64,000 bases of DNA from Stratiolaelaps scimitus (taxonomy: Eukaryota; Arthropoda; Arachnida; Mesostigmata; Laelapidae), in NCBI GenBank assembly GCA_019614645.1, contig JABWDB010000004.1:16244001-16308000 (forward strand), in the 5' to 3' direction. The position numbers were made by a program, and so were the translations under genes. Each line of letters starts with the position of its first letter. Position 1 is the first letter of the stretch. The notes under the pieces were generated by a model. It ran no database searches and was not told where the DNA came from. It saw only the letters and a list, made by a program, of their open reading frames with translations. Below are positions 36,534-49,527 of this stretch, in pieces.

Positions 36534-37887
36534 GTGATGTGAGTGCCTCTTCACTGGTCAGTCAGACTCAATAGAGCTCATCAGTAGGGTTAAGCATGTA
36601 TACGCTTCTATCCGTATAAGCGTACCGACAAGCCAACTGTTCCAACTTATCTAAATGCCAAACTGGCCGCAAACATATCAAATTGTATCAATAGGCTGCC
36701 GCGACGGTTTCACATAGTTGCATTTGGTTACGATTTCTTCATATTCTGGCTAAGGAAAGCAGATATTCCCCTCAGTTTCTCGCTTTCTCTCCCTCACTGT
36801 TATGCTCGATTTTCTGTGATCTTCGTTCGAGCTTCACCTTATCAGGCCGTCGCCCTTTCAACGGCATTCGCCCACCACCGCAATGCCTACAACTTCTCCT
36901 CCTACGCCTCCCTCTTTGTCACCCTCTTTTACATCCGTTCGTCCATTTGCCGAACGATGTAGGCACTTCGCCCGTTCAACGCTGTTGTCCCATTTCACAG
37001 AATAGGCATCAGGGTCGATTCGGGGTTATCCCGGTTAGTCAGCCCAGCCAGCTGCCAAGGTAGGTCCAGGCCCAACGTCTCTCCTTGCCGCTGCACCACC
37101 CACCGCCCGTCCGCCCACGTTCGCATCGAGTCATCAGTGGACGGACGGAAGGACGGACAGACCAATGAATGAATTGAGTGAATCAATGAAATGGTTACTG
37201 GACAACGACTGCAGCGTGGACGAATGCACATCGACGGAAGAGTGGCCGACGGCAGCGACACCAGCAGCGGCTGTTGCGGCAGACGAAACCGAAGTCGGAC
37301 TGCTTCTCGTCGGAAGACGTCCGCCCTCAGCCCTCTTCACTCAGGGCAGCTTGGGGTTGTTGTTGTCAAACGCGGCCCGTTCCGACGGCCAGCACAGGAT
37401 GTGTGTGTTGTGCATCTATCAAACCGAGCTAGCCGTTAGTGTGTGCGGTTGCGTCCGCTGATCATCTCTTCCTCACTATCGATGGCCGTGGCGTTGGTAA
37501 CGGGGGCGGCTGCACTGGAATCGTCGGACTCATCCCTTTGGTAAAGCCACCCGGTAGCCGGCGACTGTCGACCACCGATAGTTGGTTAGATGGACGAACC
37601 GGCCACAATTCCGCGCCGCACTCCCCGCCATCCCGAGCGACGAGCCGAGCAAGTCAATGCCAACCGTCGACGTCAACCAAAGCAAAGGTCAACGGCAGAC
37701 ACCACCTCTCTTATTGGTCGTACGTGGAGCCCCCCTTCCTCCTACATACACCAACTAAAACCAAGGATCAACGCAGACATAGACAGGCACACAGACACAT
37801 GTGTGCGGACGGTGCACCACCAGCCTCTAACCACTGGCAACTGACGAGGAAGATCTCGAGCAGCAAATCGTTGCTAGATATTGTGTA

Positions 37888-37908
37888 TTATATATATATA
37901 TATATATA
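37888..37908. repeat. (TA)n microsatellite
   Basis: About 21 bp of TA dinucleotides. Confidence 0.95.
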
Positions 37909-38437
37909 GCGGCTATGTATAATGTAGTCTACTTAGCTAGAGACGTCTACCGCACGCGAAGTAAGGTACCCCACGCTTTTAACGCGACACCTTAGCCTAC
38001 AGGTCTACTAGTACTGCCGACGTGTAGTGATGTCTTTGTCACAGCCTAGCTTGCTATCAATTCGAATAGTCGCCCCCGTAATATGCACTGCACCTTCGAA
38101 AGAAAAAGACCCGGAAACAAAGCTGGGCCATGGCAGAAATAAAGCAAAGCTAACGGACGATTCCTTTTTCATTCACTAGACATTACGGGGGCACCAAATG
38201 TTGCATTCAGTCGTTTCTCACTTCTGCACGACGGTTACGCTGGCAGGGTAATGTGCCTAAAATACAGCAGCATACTAGATACCGCTATATCACTTGGTCA
38301 CACTTGAACATACGATAGATGTCGTCCCATCTAAGCAAGCTCATTATTCGGTTCTCGTATCTGCAACACAGTTTGCCGGCACTCTCAATCACTGCGATTT
38401 CGTGTCCCGATTGCAGTGTGGCCGAAGTGGCGTCCGT

Positions 38438-38824
38438 TCAATAACGACGAATCGCGGCTGACTCCGACCAGCGGCTTCCTGCTAGGGACAATGAAACAAA
38501 CACCTGATGATGACAATAGTACTGACGAAGGCGGGCAGACAACGGCGAGACGGAGCTAAGCGCGGTGGTATTTGCATAGGATGCTCTTCTGGCTAAGAAG
38601 CGATCCGAACGATTCAGCCACAACCTGCCGCCGCGGAGCGATCTTCTGGAGGGGCAACGAATACAAACGTTCCGGTTAAAGACCTTGGAAACAATGACGC
38701 AGTCGAATGCGGCATCTTGGCCATATGCCGCATACTTCCTATGGAGGTACAAAGCTACATTTGTGAATACGTGCGCATGACGTTTGCGTATTATTGCGAT
38801 ATCATCATGTAACGGCGTAATCAT
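38438..38824 (-). CDS. Uncharacterised intronless ORF, 128 aa from ATG
   Basis: An ATG at 38824 opens 128 codons. The product starts MITPLHDDIAIIRKRHAHVF and continues NVALYLHRKYAAYGQDAAFD, then becomes Arg/Ser-rich. There is no signal peptide or clear membrane segment. A complete ATG-to-stop ORF of this size is within chance expectation for the window. No homology is recognised and no splice sites are needed. Confidence 0.2.
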   Translation of the reverse strand: MITPLHDDIAIIRKRHAHVFTNVALYLHRKYAAYGQDAAFDCVIVSKVFNRNVCIRCPSRRSLRGGRLWLNRSDRFLARRASYANTTALSSVSPLSARLRQYYCHHQVFVSLSLAGSRWSESAAIRRY

Positions 38825-41800
38825 GTTTTTCGAACATATGAGATGGGCGAAGATTCAAACATCGCCAACAGGCAACTACTTAGCCCCTGTATTTAGGATA
38901 ATTATCTCAAATTGAACAATTGTGAGGACAATGATGATAATGCTGTCATTGTACTGATAATAATAATAGTGACACTGATTTGATTGACACACGGCCACGA
39001 GGCCGCTAAAGCGAACCCGATACAAATTTAGTTCGAAATACAGTACCGGAAAAATCGCACCAAAAACAGACGCAATGAGAATTCTTATTTGTGGATGCCT
39101 GAAGTGCTCCGACTACAACAATTGCCCCAGAACGGCTTTAAGTTCATGCTAATACTATCATGCCTGTTGGTCACGAGTATATATCTACAGGCGCACGTGC
39201 TATGTTGCTTTTGTTATAACTGTTTTAACGAACCTGAAACGTATTTCCAGCTTGTGTTTATTGCTATAATTTACTCAAATTGATAAATAGGACAGCACTC
39301 AAGAGGAAGTATACTTAGAATGCATAGTCGAAATTCATTGGCATAAATTGGCCAATGCACATGTACGTATCTCACTCTTGATTATCAGTACGGATGATTA
39401 ACACTTCTTTAATAATTCGACAACACCATGAGATAAGTGGAGCAGCGCAACGTAAATGTAGCTAAACGCGCGTAAAACATAACGAATCAGTCAGTTAATT
39501 TTAAGGTACTAACCACACATATTCACTTATCACACTGGGGGTGTTGTGCCTATTAATTTTTAATTGATCAATTTCGTTCGAAATTTTTACCACCAGTGTA
39601 TCAGTCAGGCCTTTCCGGACACACGGCCAGTACGCACATACGCTACGATCACGGCAGAGCATCCTACTTCGGAGGAGTCCGAAGACTAAAATAACGCAAG
39701 CGGACCGCTGGGCTGCGCAGGCCGTGCTGTGGCCTAACGGGAAAAAACAACGCTGAACACAACAAAGCACTTCATCGTCTCCTCCTTGACTGCTTCATCC
39801 ATCCATTCTCGATGTCTCGCCCCCCCTCTCTCCGTCGCATTCTCGTCTGACACGAACAGAACAGCCACATCGACACACGCGCATTGAATTACTCCCGATG
39901 ACTTTACGGAGTACGCTCCACTTGGCGAAACAGCGTTGGCCTACCGCAGCTATTTGCTGTTCTTCCTACCAGTTGGTCGCACCGAACTCCTGCCCAGATT
40001 TCTCCTGCTTCCTCGTGAACAGACCTCGACCAAACACCACGATCCTTTAGAGGACCAAGCAAACCAACCCCACACACTTTATACCTCGGATGGCAGTACG
40101 ACCCTTATGGGAAGGGTCTGCAGGTTACGTATCTAGGCTAAGGGACAGGTGAAGTACATTTGGTAGCGACAGACAGCTACCTTTTCCCCTCTGAGCCCCT
40201 CGGAAACCTGACGGAGCGGGTCGGAGCAACGACAGCGTAACGAAGCGATATCAGCAGCAGGGCAGCAGCAGAGATACAAACCGAATCGTCCACTCTCTTC
40301 GTCTGGCTGTTTTGGTTGCCCTTCCAAAGGCGTCGAGTAATGGCAGGGATTTTATTTCCTATCTAAAATGAAGTCTTAATGTTCCGGCAAAAACTTGCTC
40401 AACTAGTGCAATGGCAGGAAGGATACGCATTACACTGAAATCATAATCATATATGGTAAATATAAGGCAGGTATCGTGCCATGCAAAGGACCGGAAGCGG
40501 ACCCTAAAATGCCGATGAATCATGGCGCGGCTTGCAATTCGCTAAGAACAGAGTATCCGAACAATCAAACGAACGAGTAAACGTGAGCGGGCATAACCTC
40601 GTGAAATTTCGGGTTTCTACATACGGCTATACACCGCAGGATGTCGGGACCTTCTCACATGTGTCTTGGTGAGTAAGGCAAACAGTACCGCGGGAAGAAC
40701 TGCCCGAATCCTGAAACCCTGTCTTTCTTCGTTGTCCTGTTCCACTGTCATGGCGACGATGAGAGAAGTGACGCGCACGAGTGGCCGTGTGTCTGTGTGT
40801 CCGGCAAAAGAGCGAGAGAAAGTTCCTTTCTGGCCACTGGCGAATGTTGTATGCTCTAACTTGCTCCGGCGGCCTTTACCCCAATAGCCTCTCTTGGTTT
40901 CTGTTAGGGAGCATCATCGGAGAGGAAGACTCATGCTGAGCACTGACTTCCTGACGGAAGACCATCGTCGGATACGAGAAGATAAGAGGATGAAGCGCGA
41001 GACAGCTGGCGGCAAGAAAGGTGCTTGTGGTCGGCTAATTACTCGAGGAAGTGGATACAGGTGTTACGGTAGAGGCCAAGCCACTTTATCAGAGGAACCA
41101 TGGCATGCACGTACTAACACCGATGGTCAGACCTATACACACAACGTACACGTTCACACAGAGAAATGAGCTCGGCCAATAATCGGCTTTTTGAAAAAGC
41201 AACTGGAAGTCAGCTGAAAGTTACGCATGGCCAAGTGGAAAACTAGACATGCTGGGTATTGCTCGTTAACTACCCAGAGACCCAGAGTGGATAAAGCGGC
41301 AAATTATATAATTGCATCGTTGGTTAAAAGATCAAGTTCACAAGGTCACCTTGTGACAGACAGTCGACCGACTAACAATCTTTGGAAAGCTAACTCATTG
41401 GTTGCAATACGATGAACGTCAAAACTAGTAGCTGCTGAAGATATACTTCCTCATACCCATGTGGCCAGCATGTTAGCAGATGAAGCAAGGCCATCAGCAC
41501 GGTTACTACGAAGGCAACGGTTCCTCCGTAAGATCAGATTGGATCGGATGTCGAGGACGGCCAGTAGGACAGGCTATTGAGGTCCTGTGGTCTGTTCACT
41601 GAGCATTTACGTCCCTGTAATCCGCAGCGTCCGTTATAAAGGTCTTATTATATCTGGATACTCACCTGAAAAAGGAAACATTGTCAACTTTAGTCTCATT
41701 ATATTTTAGTGGTAACGCCAACCAGTAGCGGGCCCTCTTTCCCTTCCTGCCTGCTACATTTTTAGCATAGACTCAATTAACTAAGATCGTTATGTAGGTT

Positions 41801-44519
41801 GCCACATGCATTCTCTCTATTTTTCGCTACGTCTCTTTCGCATTACATTATACAATATAACAGTCGTACTGTATGTTTGCTTAAGTCATTCCGCCCCTTA
41901 GCCTTATGCTATATATAATATTTTCTCTATTCATGTTGGCAAGTACGGCTCGAACTGTGTTCTAAGTACGAGGCCAAAGCGAAGGGTCAATGCTTGCCGA
42001 CCTCGGAAGGACATCCTTCTGTGGCCCTCACCCCGCGTCGTGAACCTTGCACCGCAGCGCACACAGAGGTGAACACATCAGAGACAACCACTCCGAGCGT
42101 CGGAATCCAACTGGCGACTAGGCTCCACCTTCCCCAATCAGCGACCCCCTCCCTTCCTGCTATTTGTCCGTTGTTTTACATTGATTTTTTTGCTGCGAAT
42201 GCCCGACCAAACCCGCTGAAGCGTTCGCCTAGTTCGCACCTATAGGTCCAGGACAAATAAATCGTTGCTGCTTTAATCCGTGCTGCGGAGCGTCGTGTCG
42301 AGTTGAGTCAGGGCGAGTAGCTGCTGGGGCCCTGCGCTGAATTTTTATCCCCTTGTACTAACTGTACTGCAGCTAGCGCTAGTGGTAAGGCCTGAACGAA
42401 GCGTCTCCCGTGTGCGTGTCTTTCTGTGTGCGAGAGTGTGTTGTAATACTCAGTTGCCTGATCCGGAGGGCAACGAGAGAGGGAGGTGCTTTCGTCTGGT
42501 CTATGTCCGTGTTAGCTTTGGACAGAAGGGTAGGGATGGAGGTGCCGGGCGGAGACTGACTCTCTATGAGACTGGGGGACCAGGCAGGAACGGAGGGTTA
42601 GAGACGACAAAGCCTCCTTCTCTCCGTCGCACGCTCAGTGTACGCGGTACAGTCCGCTGTACAGCCTTACTGCTGGGCCGGCGTGTAGCTGCATTGTAGT
42701 GACAGCGACACGACTTCTGACGTTGCCTGCAGTGCCAGGTCCTGTAGACACTTAGCACTGGCATTGGCACACAACACCGAGACAGACGCAAGCACGAGCG
42801 CAAGCACACTGCGCCAAAGGTCGCCAGCATGGAGTCAGTCGGAGCGAAAGCTACGGGCTGGCATCACATCGGTAGGGTTCCAGCGGATGCTGTAGGTAGT
42901 GCGGCAATGTATGCTTATACACAGACATACAGTTGCGCACAGTTACACACACAAGCCCAAACCACCGTACACCGATGAACCGACAGGAACGAGGGCAGCA
43001 AAGCTGAAGTGCCTGCTCTCTGCAGTTCAGTAAATTGAGCTCCGTTCCAAAGGGGATTATAACGCTACAGGGGGAACGGTCGAAACTGAGGCAACTGAAC
43101 TATCGAAGGCCGACTGGAGTGCTGGCTCTGCCGGCTCTCCTCCATCCCGTTGTCTGGGAGGCCCTGGCGTCACTCTCCGCTTCACGTAGACGTCACCCCT
43201 AAAGGCGCCTCGTCCTTCGTCCCTTCCAGCACAGCCACAATAGAGCCCCCGGAAAAGCTCGACCCCAACCGTTGCCTATCTCCCTTCCAACAACACTACT
43301 GAGTTCGCCGCAGCCGGCGCTTGCTCCTGCTGCAGCCCTACATGCAATCTACTTTGACCCCACACGGGGGCTTCCCGCACCACAATGGGTTGTCTCCCAC
43401 CGTTGTTGCCCCGCCCCCATTCTACTCATCTCACGCGTCCACTCATCCACGCTGACTGAGACCTAGCCATCAGGCCCATCGCGGCCCGTCCGTTTTTGTA
43501 TCTGCCAGCGCTCGCCTGGCCCTCCCGTTCGACCTCTCGACGACGCCCAGATTCGGTTGGAGCCGCCTGAGGGGTCATAGTGGCCCGGTCCCGCTCTGGT
43601 TTCCCTAGTACTAGGGAAAACACCGCCTCCACGAAAAGAACGAGGTAAACGACGATCACAGTGTGAGTAGTAGTGGTAGTTGTTGTAGTAGCAGTGAATC
43701 TGTGTGCAAGTGAGTGTGTGGCTATTGCAACAGCAAACAGTCGGGGAAAAAACGTGTCTATCCTTCTCGACAGGCGACAGGGTGGAAGCGATCAGTTGAA
43801 GGTGGGGATGTGCACAAGCAGAGATGGCAACGGATGAACACATTGCGTACTCGCCAAAATGGGGCATAGTGCGTAGAGTGTAGGGTTGCGGGGCCAAACT
43901 TGCGTGATAGATAACCCCCGCCATGGGCTTGAATAGGGGAAGGTACACAAAGGAGCATTCACGTACATTGGTCACATAGTACGCACACATTCAAGCCGAC
44001 CGAGAGAAAAAGGTAGAGGGAGCTGAGCTCGTACGCACGCCCACAGCAGGGAGCACAATCCACAATTCAGCCTTCTATTACCGGGAAAGATCGAGGAACG
44101 TAGCGGCGCTAAAGGTTCATATTGTTCTTACGTATTGTCGTCCTTATCGACATAATATGCACACCCCGTATGAGCATGAGGTCGACTTAGTTGACTCTTG
44201 TTTAGATTTGTTTTCTGGTAGTTAGTTGTATTTCGATTATTTAGGCACAAAAGTCACATACATACGTGAAGTAACTCTTAAGATATTAATACAGTGCATA
44301 CATATTAATATGCAGGAGGCCTGAGTGCATGTAGCCGTTTATATACCCTCTTAAAGTCGATTGTCATATTTTTAGATATGTCTGGTTTCGTTTTTATCAA
44401 GCGTTTCAACGAACTTGATGACTGCTACATGGTCAAGGCGTTCCTTTGATATAATAGTCAGCTCCTCTATGGATATTTACAGAATAGAACCCCTGACCAA
44501 GATGAATACCATGTTACTT

Positions 44520-44541
44520 TAGAATGGCAAACGCCATTCTA
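44520..44541. repeat. Perfect 9 bp inverted repeat, 4 bp loop
   Basis: TAGAATGGC, AAAC, then GCCATTCTA. Short hairpin with no flanking T tract. Confidence 0.93.
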
Positions 44542-45324
44542 TGGTTCTTCGTAATATAATCGTTAGTCTTATCATCATGAGTATTGCTCTATTTCTTCTG
44601 CCATTCAACTCCGCAGATATCTACTAAACCATTGTCGATTAATTCAGAGTTGTTCGAGACGCCCTCTGAGAACCTATTAGTGTATCAAGCTTATTTCAAG
44701 CAATTTTTTATAGGTTTTGATCAGAACTTCTAATTCATTCACAAATAGCTTATTCATCATCTATGACTTCTTTTATATTTAAATTATCTTTGCTAATATT
44801 TATTCAGTTGCCCTCCGCAGAGTTATTACGTTTAATATACATGTTCTTAACGGGCCCCACGAAATTGTTCATCATAGTCGGTCCGATCTTAGGACAATGC
44901 CAGGAGGACCAGGGTCAATGCCACAACGGATCATTCTCATGATGGTGGGAAACAGTGAACTAGCGATGATGTTTGTATGTTTTGTGGCGTATATTTCATT
45001 GCTGGCTCTATCAGACTATTTGAGTCCGCGTACACCTGTCGCGTTATTCCTGCACTCAGCTGATGCGTAGCTGAGAGCGGGTGTGCGGTGCCAAATCGAT
45101 TATCTATTCAATGTTCAGCTGTCCAAAAAAAAATACACTTGCTTGCCCCACCCTACAACACGACGGACGATCGACCATGTGCTAATCAACCGGCCGCTAA
45201 TTCCGTTCATCCAATAACTGAATTCCACTGTGGGCCACTTCCTTTACAGAAACAAGACTAGTCGTACCAAAATCCATAGGTTTAGTAAGTTTTTTGATTT
45301 GTTTATTCCATAACGTCCCTCTAG

Positions 45325-45652
45325 ATCCGCAGACATTTCACTCCATCCGACCTTGCTCAACTCGACTGAAGTGTGTATTGAGTTGCCTCTTGTTTCAAGC
45401 TATGTATACGAATGCAGATTGGACCTGCGTGAATTCGCATACAAGGGGTTTTTGGTTGATTTATCTAAAGAAGAGGATATCAATCCACTGCCCTGTGCCT
45501 GTTTCCTCGAGTTTGATGCAGTCAATAACATTGCCTGCAACATCGGACACCATTCGAGGTGGGACAAAATGTGTTTGAATATTGTCATTTTGCACGGTGC
45601 ATATATTGTGAAGAATCGAATTAAAAAAAAGTCGGATATTTTCGTTACTTGA
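45325..45652 (+). CDS. Candidate terminal exon, unrecognised globular segment
   Basis: One of the best acceptors in the window (TTTATTCCATAACGTCCCTCTAG) is followed by a single frame open for 108 codons to TGA, entering in phase 2. It starts SADISLHPTLLNSTEVCIEL and continues SSYVYECRLDLREFAYKGFL, KEEDINPLPCACFLEFDAVN and NIACNIGHHSRWDKMCLNIV, ending in a Lys-rich tail (NRIKKKSDIFVT). The six or so Cys and alternating hydrophobic pattern suggest a folded beta-rich domain; I cannot name it. A donor inside (TTCGAG|GTGGGA near 45560) would make it internal instead. Antisense ORFs are shadows. Confidence 0.4.
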
Positions 45653-45838
45653 GTTGAGCATCAATGTACCGTAGCAGAGTTGATAGGTATTTATCTCATT
45701 TCATGTCCTCAATAATAACATATTAATAATAGTCATGTAATATTACCGTAAAACACAATATTTATCACAGATCGCAAAACGACTGGTTATCATTTTATGA
45801 TACCCGCAAAGTTTGATAACATTATTGTTATGCTAGCT

Positions 45839-45842
45839 CAAC

Positions 45843-45907
<65 letters not shown>

Positions 45908-45942
45908 GCTTGCAACATATATACATACATATATATATATAT
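45839..45942. repeat. Long (AT)n array with duplicated edge sequence
   Basis: An uninterrupted AT tract of about 50 bp (to 45902) is preceded by CAACATATATACATA. The same 15 bp recur at 45913-45927, followed by a second short AT tract to 45942. The pattern suggests slippage or a local duplication. Confidence 0.95.
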
Positions 45943-46617
45943 GCTGTTTTCGACCCGTTCCCCCAGTTGAAATTTCGTCGACTTCACACTTAAATGAACG
46001 ACCACAGCAGTGAAGTGTTTCGCGATTTTTCCGACTGAGTAAGTGAGCAGATTTCGCGTGTCGTAGTTGTCAACTGCCTCATAGCGGCCTATGATGAGAG
46101 AGCGCTGTTGGAAGCGATCGCTACCACATCGGAACTGCTATGATCACCGCACACTGGCGTTCATAAAAAGGGAGTCCGTCCCAGCGAGCGATGGACAAAT
46201 TGATCGACCGAGTGTTGGTGCTTTGCTCACGTTATACCCAATCCCGTTACTTCTCCTGCCGCGGTTCCCAACCAGAAACGATTGTGACATCATACTTCTA
46301 TTGCTTCGATGACTTCGATCAACGCAGGGATATTGAACAGCGACGGCGTGCATCAACGACCTTATTTTACGATTGGGCATTCGCTCGCTAGACGAAGCGT
46401 CCGTTCGTCCGTTGGCTGGCGGCGCCCCCCCTTTTTCCAGCGGGATTCGATTTGATTGGTTTGGCGGATTCGACGCCAACGACAATCAAATTCCAGCGCC
46501 GAAATTCTGAATTTCAACACGCACTCACTATGGGTCCGTCTGTCCGTCCATCATTTCGTTCATCATCTGCATATACATATTTTATACTATGTAACCGGTG
46601 TCTGCGTTTTACGTTAG

Positions 46618-46801
46618 GCCGCGATTCGCCGTTGTTCGTTGTTCGCCTCTGTGGCGGGTGATGATAGCCATTCGCGATTCGCGAGGCGCGAACTCAACCC
46701 GATAGAGCACGACGCCGATAGCGCCGTCCTTTTGTCTCGAATTGGTGGAGGCAGACGACGACAGCGATGTTCGTTATTCTTGTGGCCGATGACAAGGCAA
46801 G

Positions 46802-46834
<33 letters not shown>

Positions 46835-46947
46835 CAAGGCTAGCCCGGTCATTCGGACACCGTCGCGTCAGACATGGAGACGATGTCGCACTGAGAAGGG
46901 AACAAGCTGTCGACGAATATAAACAGCTCAATCAAATCGGACGAATA
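46618..46947 (+). CDS. Candidate 330 bp internal exon, unrecognised protein
   Basis: An acceptor (GTCTGCGTTTTACGTTAG) and a donor (GACGAATA|GTAAGA) bound exactly 110 codons, phase 0 at both ends. The frame starts AAIRRCSLFASVAGDDSHSR, continues RRELNPIEHDADSAVLLSRI, and crosses a (GA)n microsatellite that it reads as an Arg/Glu run. It ends LRREQAVDEYKQLNQIGRI. The last residues faintly recall the lead-in to a protein kinase glycine loop (Y-x-x-L-x-x-I-G-R), but no kinase exon is seen downstream, so I do not claim it. Third positions are GC-rich in the first half. The antisense ORF 46614-46931 is a likely shadow. Confidence 0.42.
46801..46834. repeat. (GA)n microsatellite inside the candidate exon
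   Basis: About 34 bp of GA, in frame within the block at 46618-46947, where it encodes alternating Arg and Glu. Confidence 0.95.
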
Positions 46948-47009
46948 GTAAGAAAATTGTAACAGATATAAAACCGCAACTCGGCGAGCCGTAACGCCAG
47001 TTGATATGT

Positions 47010-47059
47010 GTATATATATATATATATATAGATATGTAAATCATATATATATATATATT
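47010..47059. repeat. Two (TA)n tracts
   Basis: TA tracts at 47010-47030 and 47043-47059, separated by GATATGTAAATC. Confidence 0.95.
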
Positions 47060-49437
47060 GAGTTGGTGATAAAAATTGCAGTAGATGTAGCTGAAATTCA
47101 TACGGAAGTGGGAACTGGGTTGGCGTGTGACAAAAAAACGACATTATGGACAAAATTACGTGCTGTCGACAATAGAGATTGTTACCGGCTTGTTATTTTT
47201 AGAACTTTTTTTTATTCCAAACACAGAATACTATAGCACAGAAAACCGGGCCAGCATGACGTGAAATGTAAACGAAACTAATATAGTCCCTATAAGCCAA
47301 ACAGAGTCAGCATCAGGTGACCACAATATAATTTAGTTAGTGTCATAGTGTTTTCTGTTTGTTCCAAACGGCCCGCCATATATATATACGACCGTTAGAT
47401 GAGAGAACCTTAAAAACGAAGACAACGGATTCCTCTTTGTCTATTGCATCAACATCCCCCCTAATCTCAACCTATTTCTCATGACGGCAGCCGTGCGCCG
47501 TGTGACTACCGACGAAATCTACTATTCACCTCTGCTCCGAGCTGGGGCGTTGTTGAGACGGAATAGTCCACCTTCACTCGATCGTTGTATGCAGACAGAG
47601 TTGAATTATCATGCACGTTCCCCGGCCGGCAACCGTTTGAGCTCGTTATGAGCTCGTTCGACCGATTCAATGCAATCGCTCGTAGAGATAGAAAGAGGGA
47701 TAAAGCCTGCTCAACCTCTTTCATCTGATCCAATAGCTCGCATCGCTATACGTACGTAGTGATTCATTGATAGTTACGGCCGAGGCAGAGAGCGTCCTCT
47801 AAACATTTCCTCCTTCTCGACATTGACTGCGCTCATACACACAGTGCAGGCTAACCTCCGCGGTTCTAGTACGACACCCACGAAGAGCCAGCCAGCCACC
47901 CACCCAGCGACCTCCTGCTTGACGGGTGCGGCGGTGCAGGCCATCTACAGACGCAGCGGAGGCGGTCGCTTCGTCAATGGCGGCAATGGTGAGCCGGCCA
48001 CTCGTACTCGGTATGGTTGGCCACACAAATAGTGGCGCCCCTACGGCGAGGCTGACTCAGGGAGGGAAATTACCGGATAGAGGAGAATACGGCCAGCTAG
48101 AGATCGGGCAATTGGGAAATGTGGCCTGGGAGAATCTGTGCAACGTATTCTGGCTCCCGTAACTCGGGGATGTACGTTTATCCACCCACCGGTCTGATAA
48201 CGTCGCTGGCATCACTATCGGAGGACTCTTCACCGAGACCCTATGAACGATGTCGCCATCAGCCCCTGTTCTGCTTAACTGGCTGGCTGGGGCACTTCAG
48301 ATATTTACCACTGCATGCCGTGGTAAGGTAGGTAGGCAGTAAGCAAGCTTGATGGCTTTGCGGTCTTTCTGCTGCAGCCGCTTGCTTATATGATGGTATG
48401 GCGACATGTGTGCCGTCACGCATGGCCCAAACCATCAAACCACTGCATAGTAGAGCTGATCGGAGTTCAACCACTAAATACATCTGGCTGGCAGCATCAA
48501 TCGAAAAGTCGCATAAGCAGCATATCCAGTAGACTCAATTTCATCAGCGTAAGCGACGACTGGCTTCTATTGCCTCGGCACGAAGAATCTCTACTGGGCC
48601 AGTGACGTCGCTCAGGACTCTATTCAGGCATACTTCAATTCAGGCTGTCTGGCGGCCGGGAGAGGGAAAGAGAGAGAGACGGTGATAGACATTGCACTCC
48701 CTTCGGCCAAACGTCCTGTACCTGATCAATGTCCACGCCGAAGTTGTCAAGTTGGCCAATCCAAGCTGGCCCACTCGAGAAGGTTTAAAGAACGCCCAAG
48801 CTCGCCATGCCAATTGGAAGTGTCTGTGTCCAGGCGGGCAGCAATGTTTGACGACGATGCTTGCGGAGCTCTTCTTCATCCCTTTCGGAGAATAACCAAT
48901 TGTTGAATTGGCGAACGTTGAGTACTCTGCAGGCGTTGTTTATTAGACTCCAACAGCATTCTTCTGCGCTATTGTTACTGGCGCATAACGCGCATGAGCG
49001 TGCTATTCACTGGTAATAATCTTCCGATTTTCTTTTTCTGTAGGCTTCGTTTATCTGACAAATATAGAAATCCAGGTGGAATACACACGTGGACGTTACT
49101 CAGTTCAGAAGAAAAGAGGAAGAAAAAATAATAAACATATATATATATATATATACATACATATAATACTGTGGGACGATATCCTTCACAAGAGACAGAC
49201 ACTGTTACAATTTATACTTATCTTGTGGCAAAAGGTTGTCTAATGGTAGCTATACATAATTGTTGAACATGCGTGTATCTATAATAACACAGTTAAATGT
49301 ACAATCCAGGATTGGGGACCATTCATAAAGTCGCACATTATTGGCCGATAAGCCAATGGAATACAAGTGTGGTGTGTGTGCCCCTTTACTATACGAATGC
49401 GATGCCATGTTATCGGCCCATAGTTTATAGCACTCAC
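47060..49437. other. Non-coding stretch
   Basis: Short ORFs only, none with recognised content or paired splice sites. A TA tract lies at 49137-49165. Confidence 0.55.
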
Positions 49438-49527
49438 AAAGAATCGGTCGTGATGAGTCGGAAAACGAAGCCGGTCATTTCCGGCGCGTGGGCCATTAGC
49501 TGGCTGCTGTGGCTGAGCACATATTCA
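49438..49527 (-). CDS. Candidate 90 bp exon overlapping a GPCR-like plus-strand reading
   Basis: On minus, an acceptor (CTTTTCCGGGACTATGAG) and a consensus donor (TTCTTT|GTGAGT) enclose 90 bp, phase 2 at both ends, reading EYVLSHSSQLMAHAPEMTGF then VFRLITTDS. On plus, the same DNA lies in a frame (49297-49590) reading RPIVYSTHKESVVMSRKTKP, VISGAWAISWLLWLSTYSLI. That recalls the second loop and fourth helix of a rhodopsin-like receptor (R-P-x-x-Y, basic loop, Trp in the helix), but there is no DRY motif or acceptor before it. Both readings have GC-rich third positions. I lean slightly to minus because it has both splice sites. Confidence 0.22.

Larger units (their letters stand above)
35378..45324. 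other. Mostly non-coding, 10 kb
   Basis: The stretch includes a perfect 22 bp palindrome at 36512-36533, a (TA)n tract at 37888-37908, an inverted repeat at 44520-44541, and ORF 38438-38824. The 37165-37461 ORF starts MNELSESMKWLLDNDCSVDE and looks protein-like at first, but it has no splice support. A possible tiny exon lies at 40640-40668. Nothing else is supportable. Confidence 0.5.

Noticed and set aside
39095..39283. 62-residue ATG ORF with two hydrophobic stretches and a Cys cluster (CCFCYNC)
   Set aside because: AT-rich, within chance length, and no recognised family.
40640..40668. 29 bp block with ATG (MSGPSHMCL) between an AG and a GTGAGT donor
   Set aside because: The acceptor tract is poor and the block is too short for support.
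41338..41356. Short inverted repeat TCACAAGG-TCA-CCTTGTGA
   Set aside because: Only 8 bp arms, which is common by chance.
46191..46391. 66-residue ATG ORF starting MDKLIDRVLVLCSRYTQSRY
   Set aside because: Reads naturally but has no homology, and a longer antisense frame covers it.
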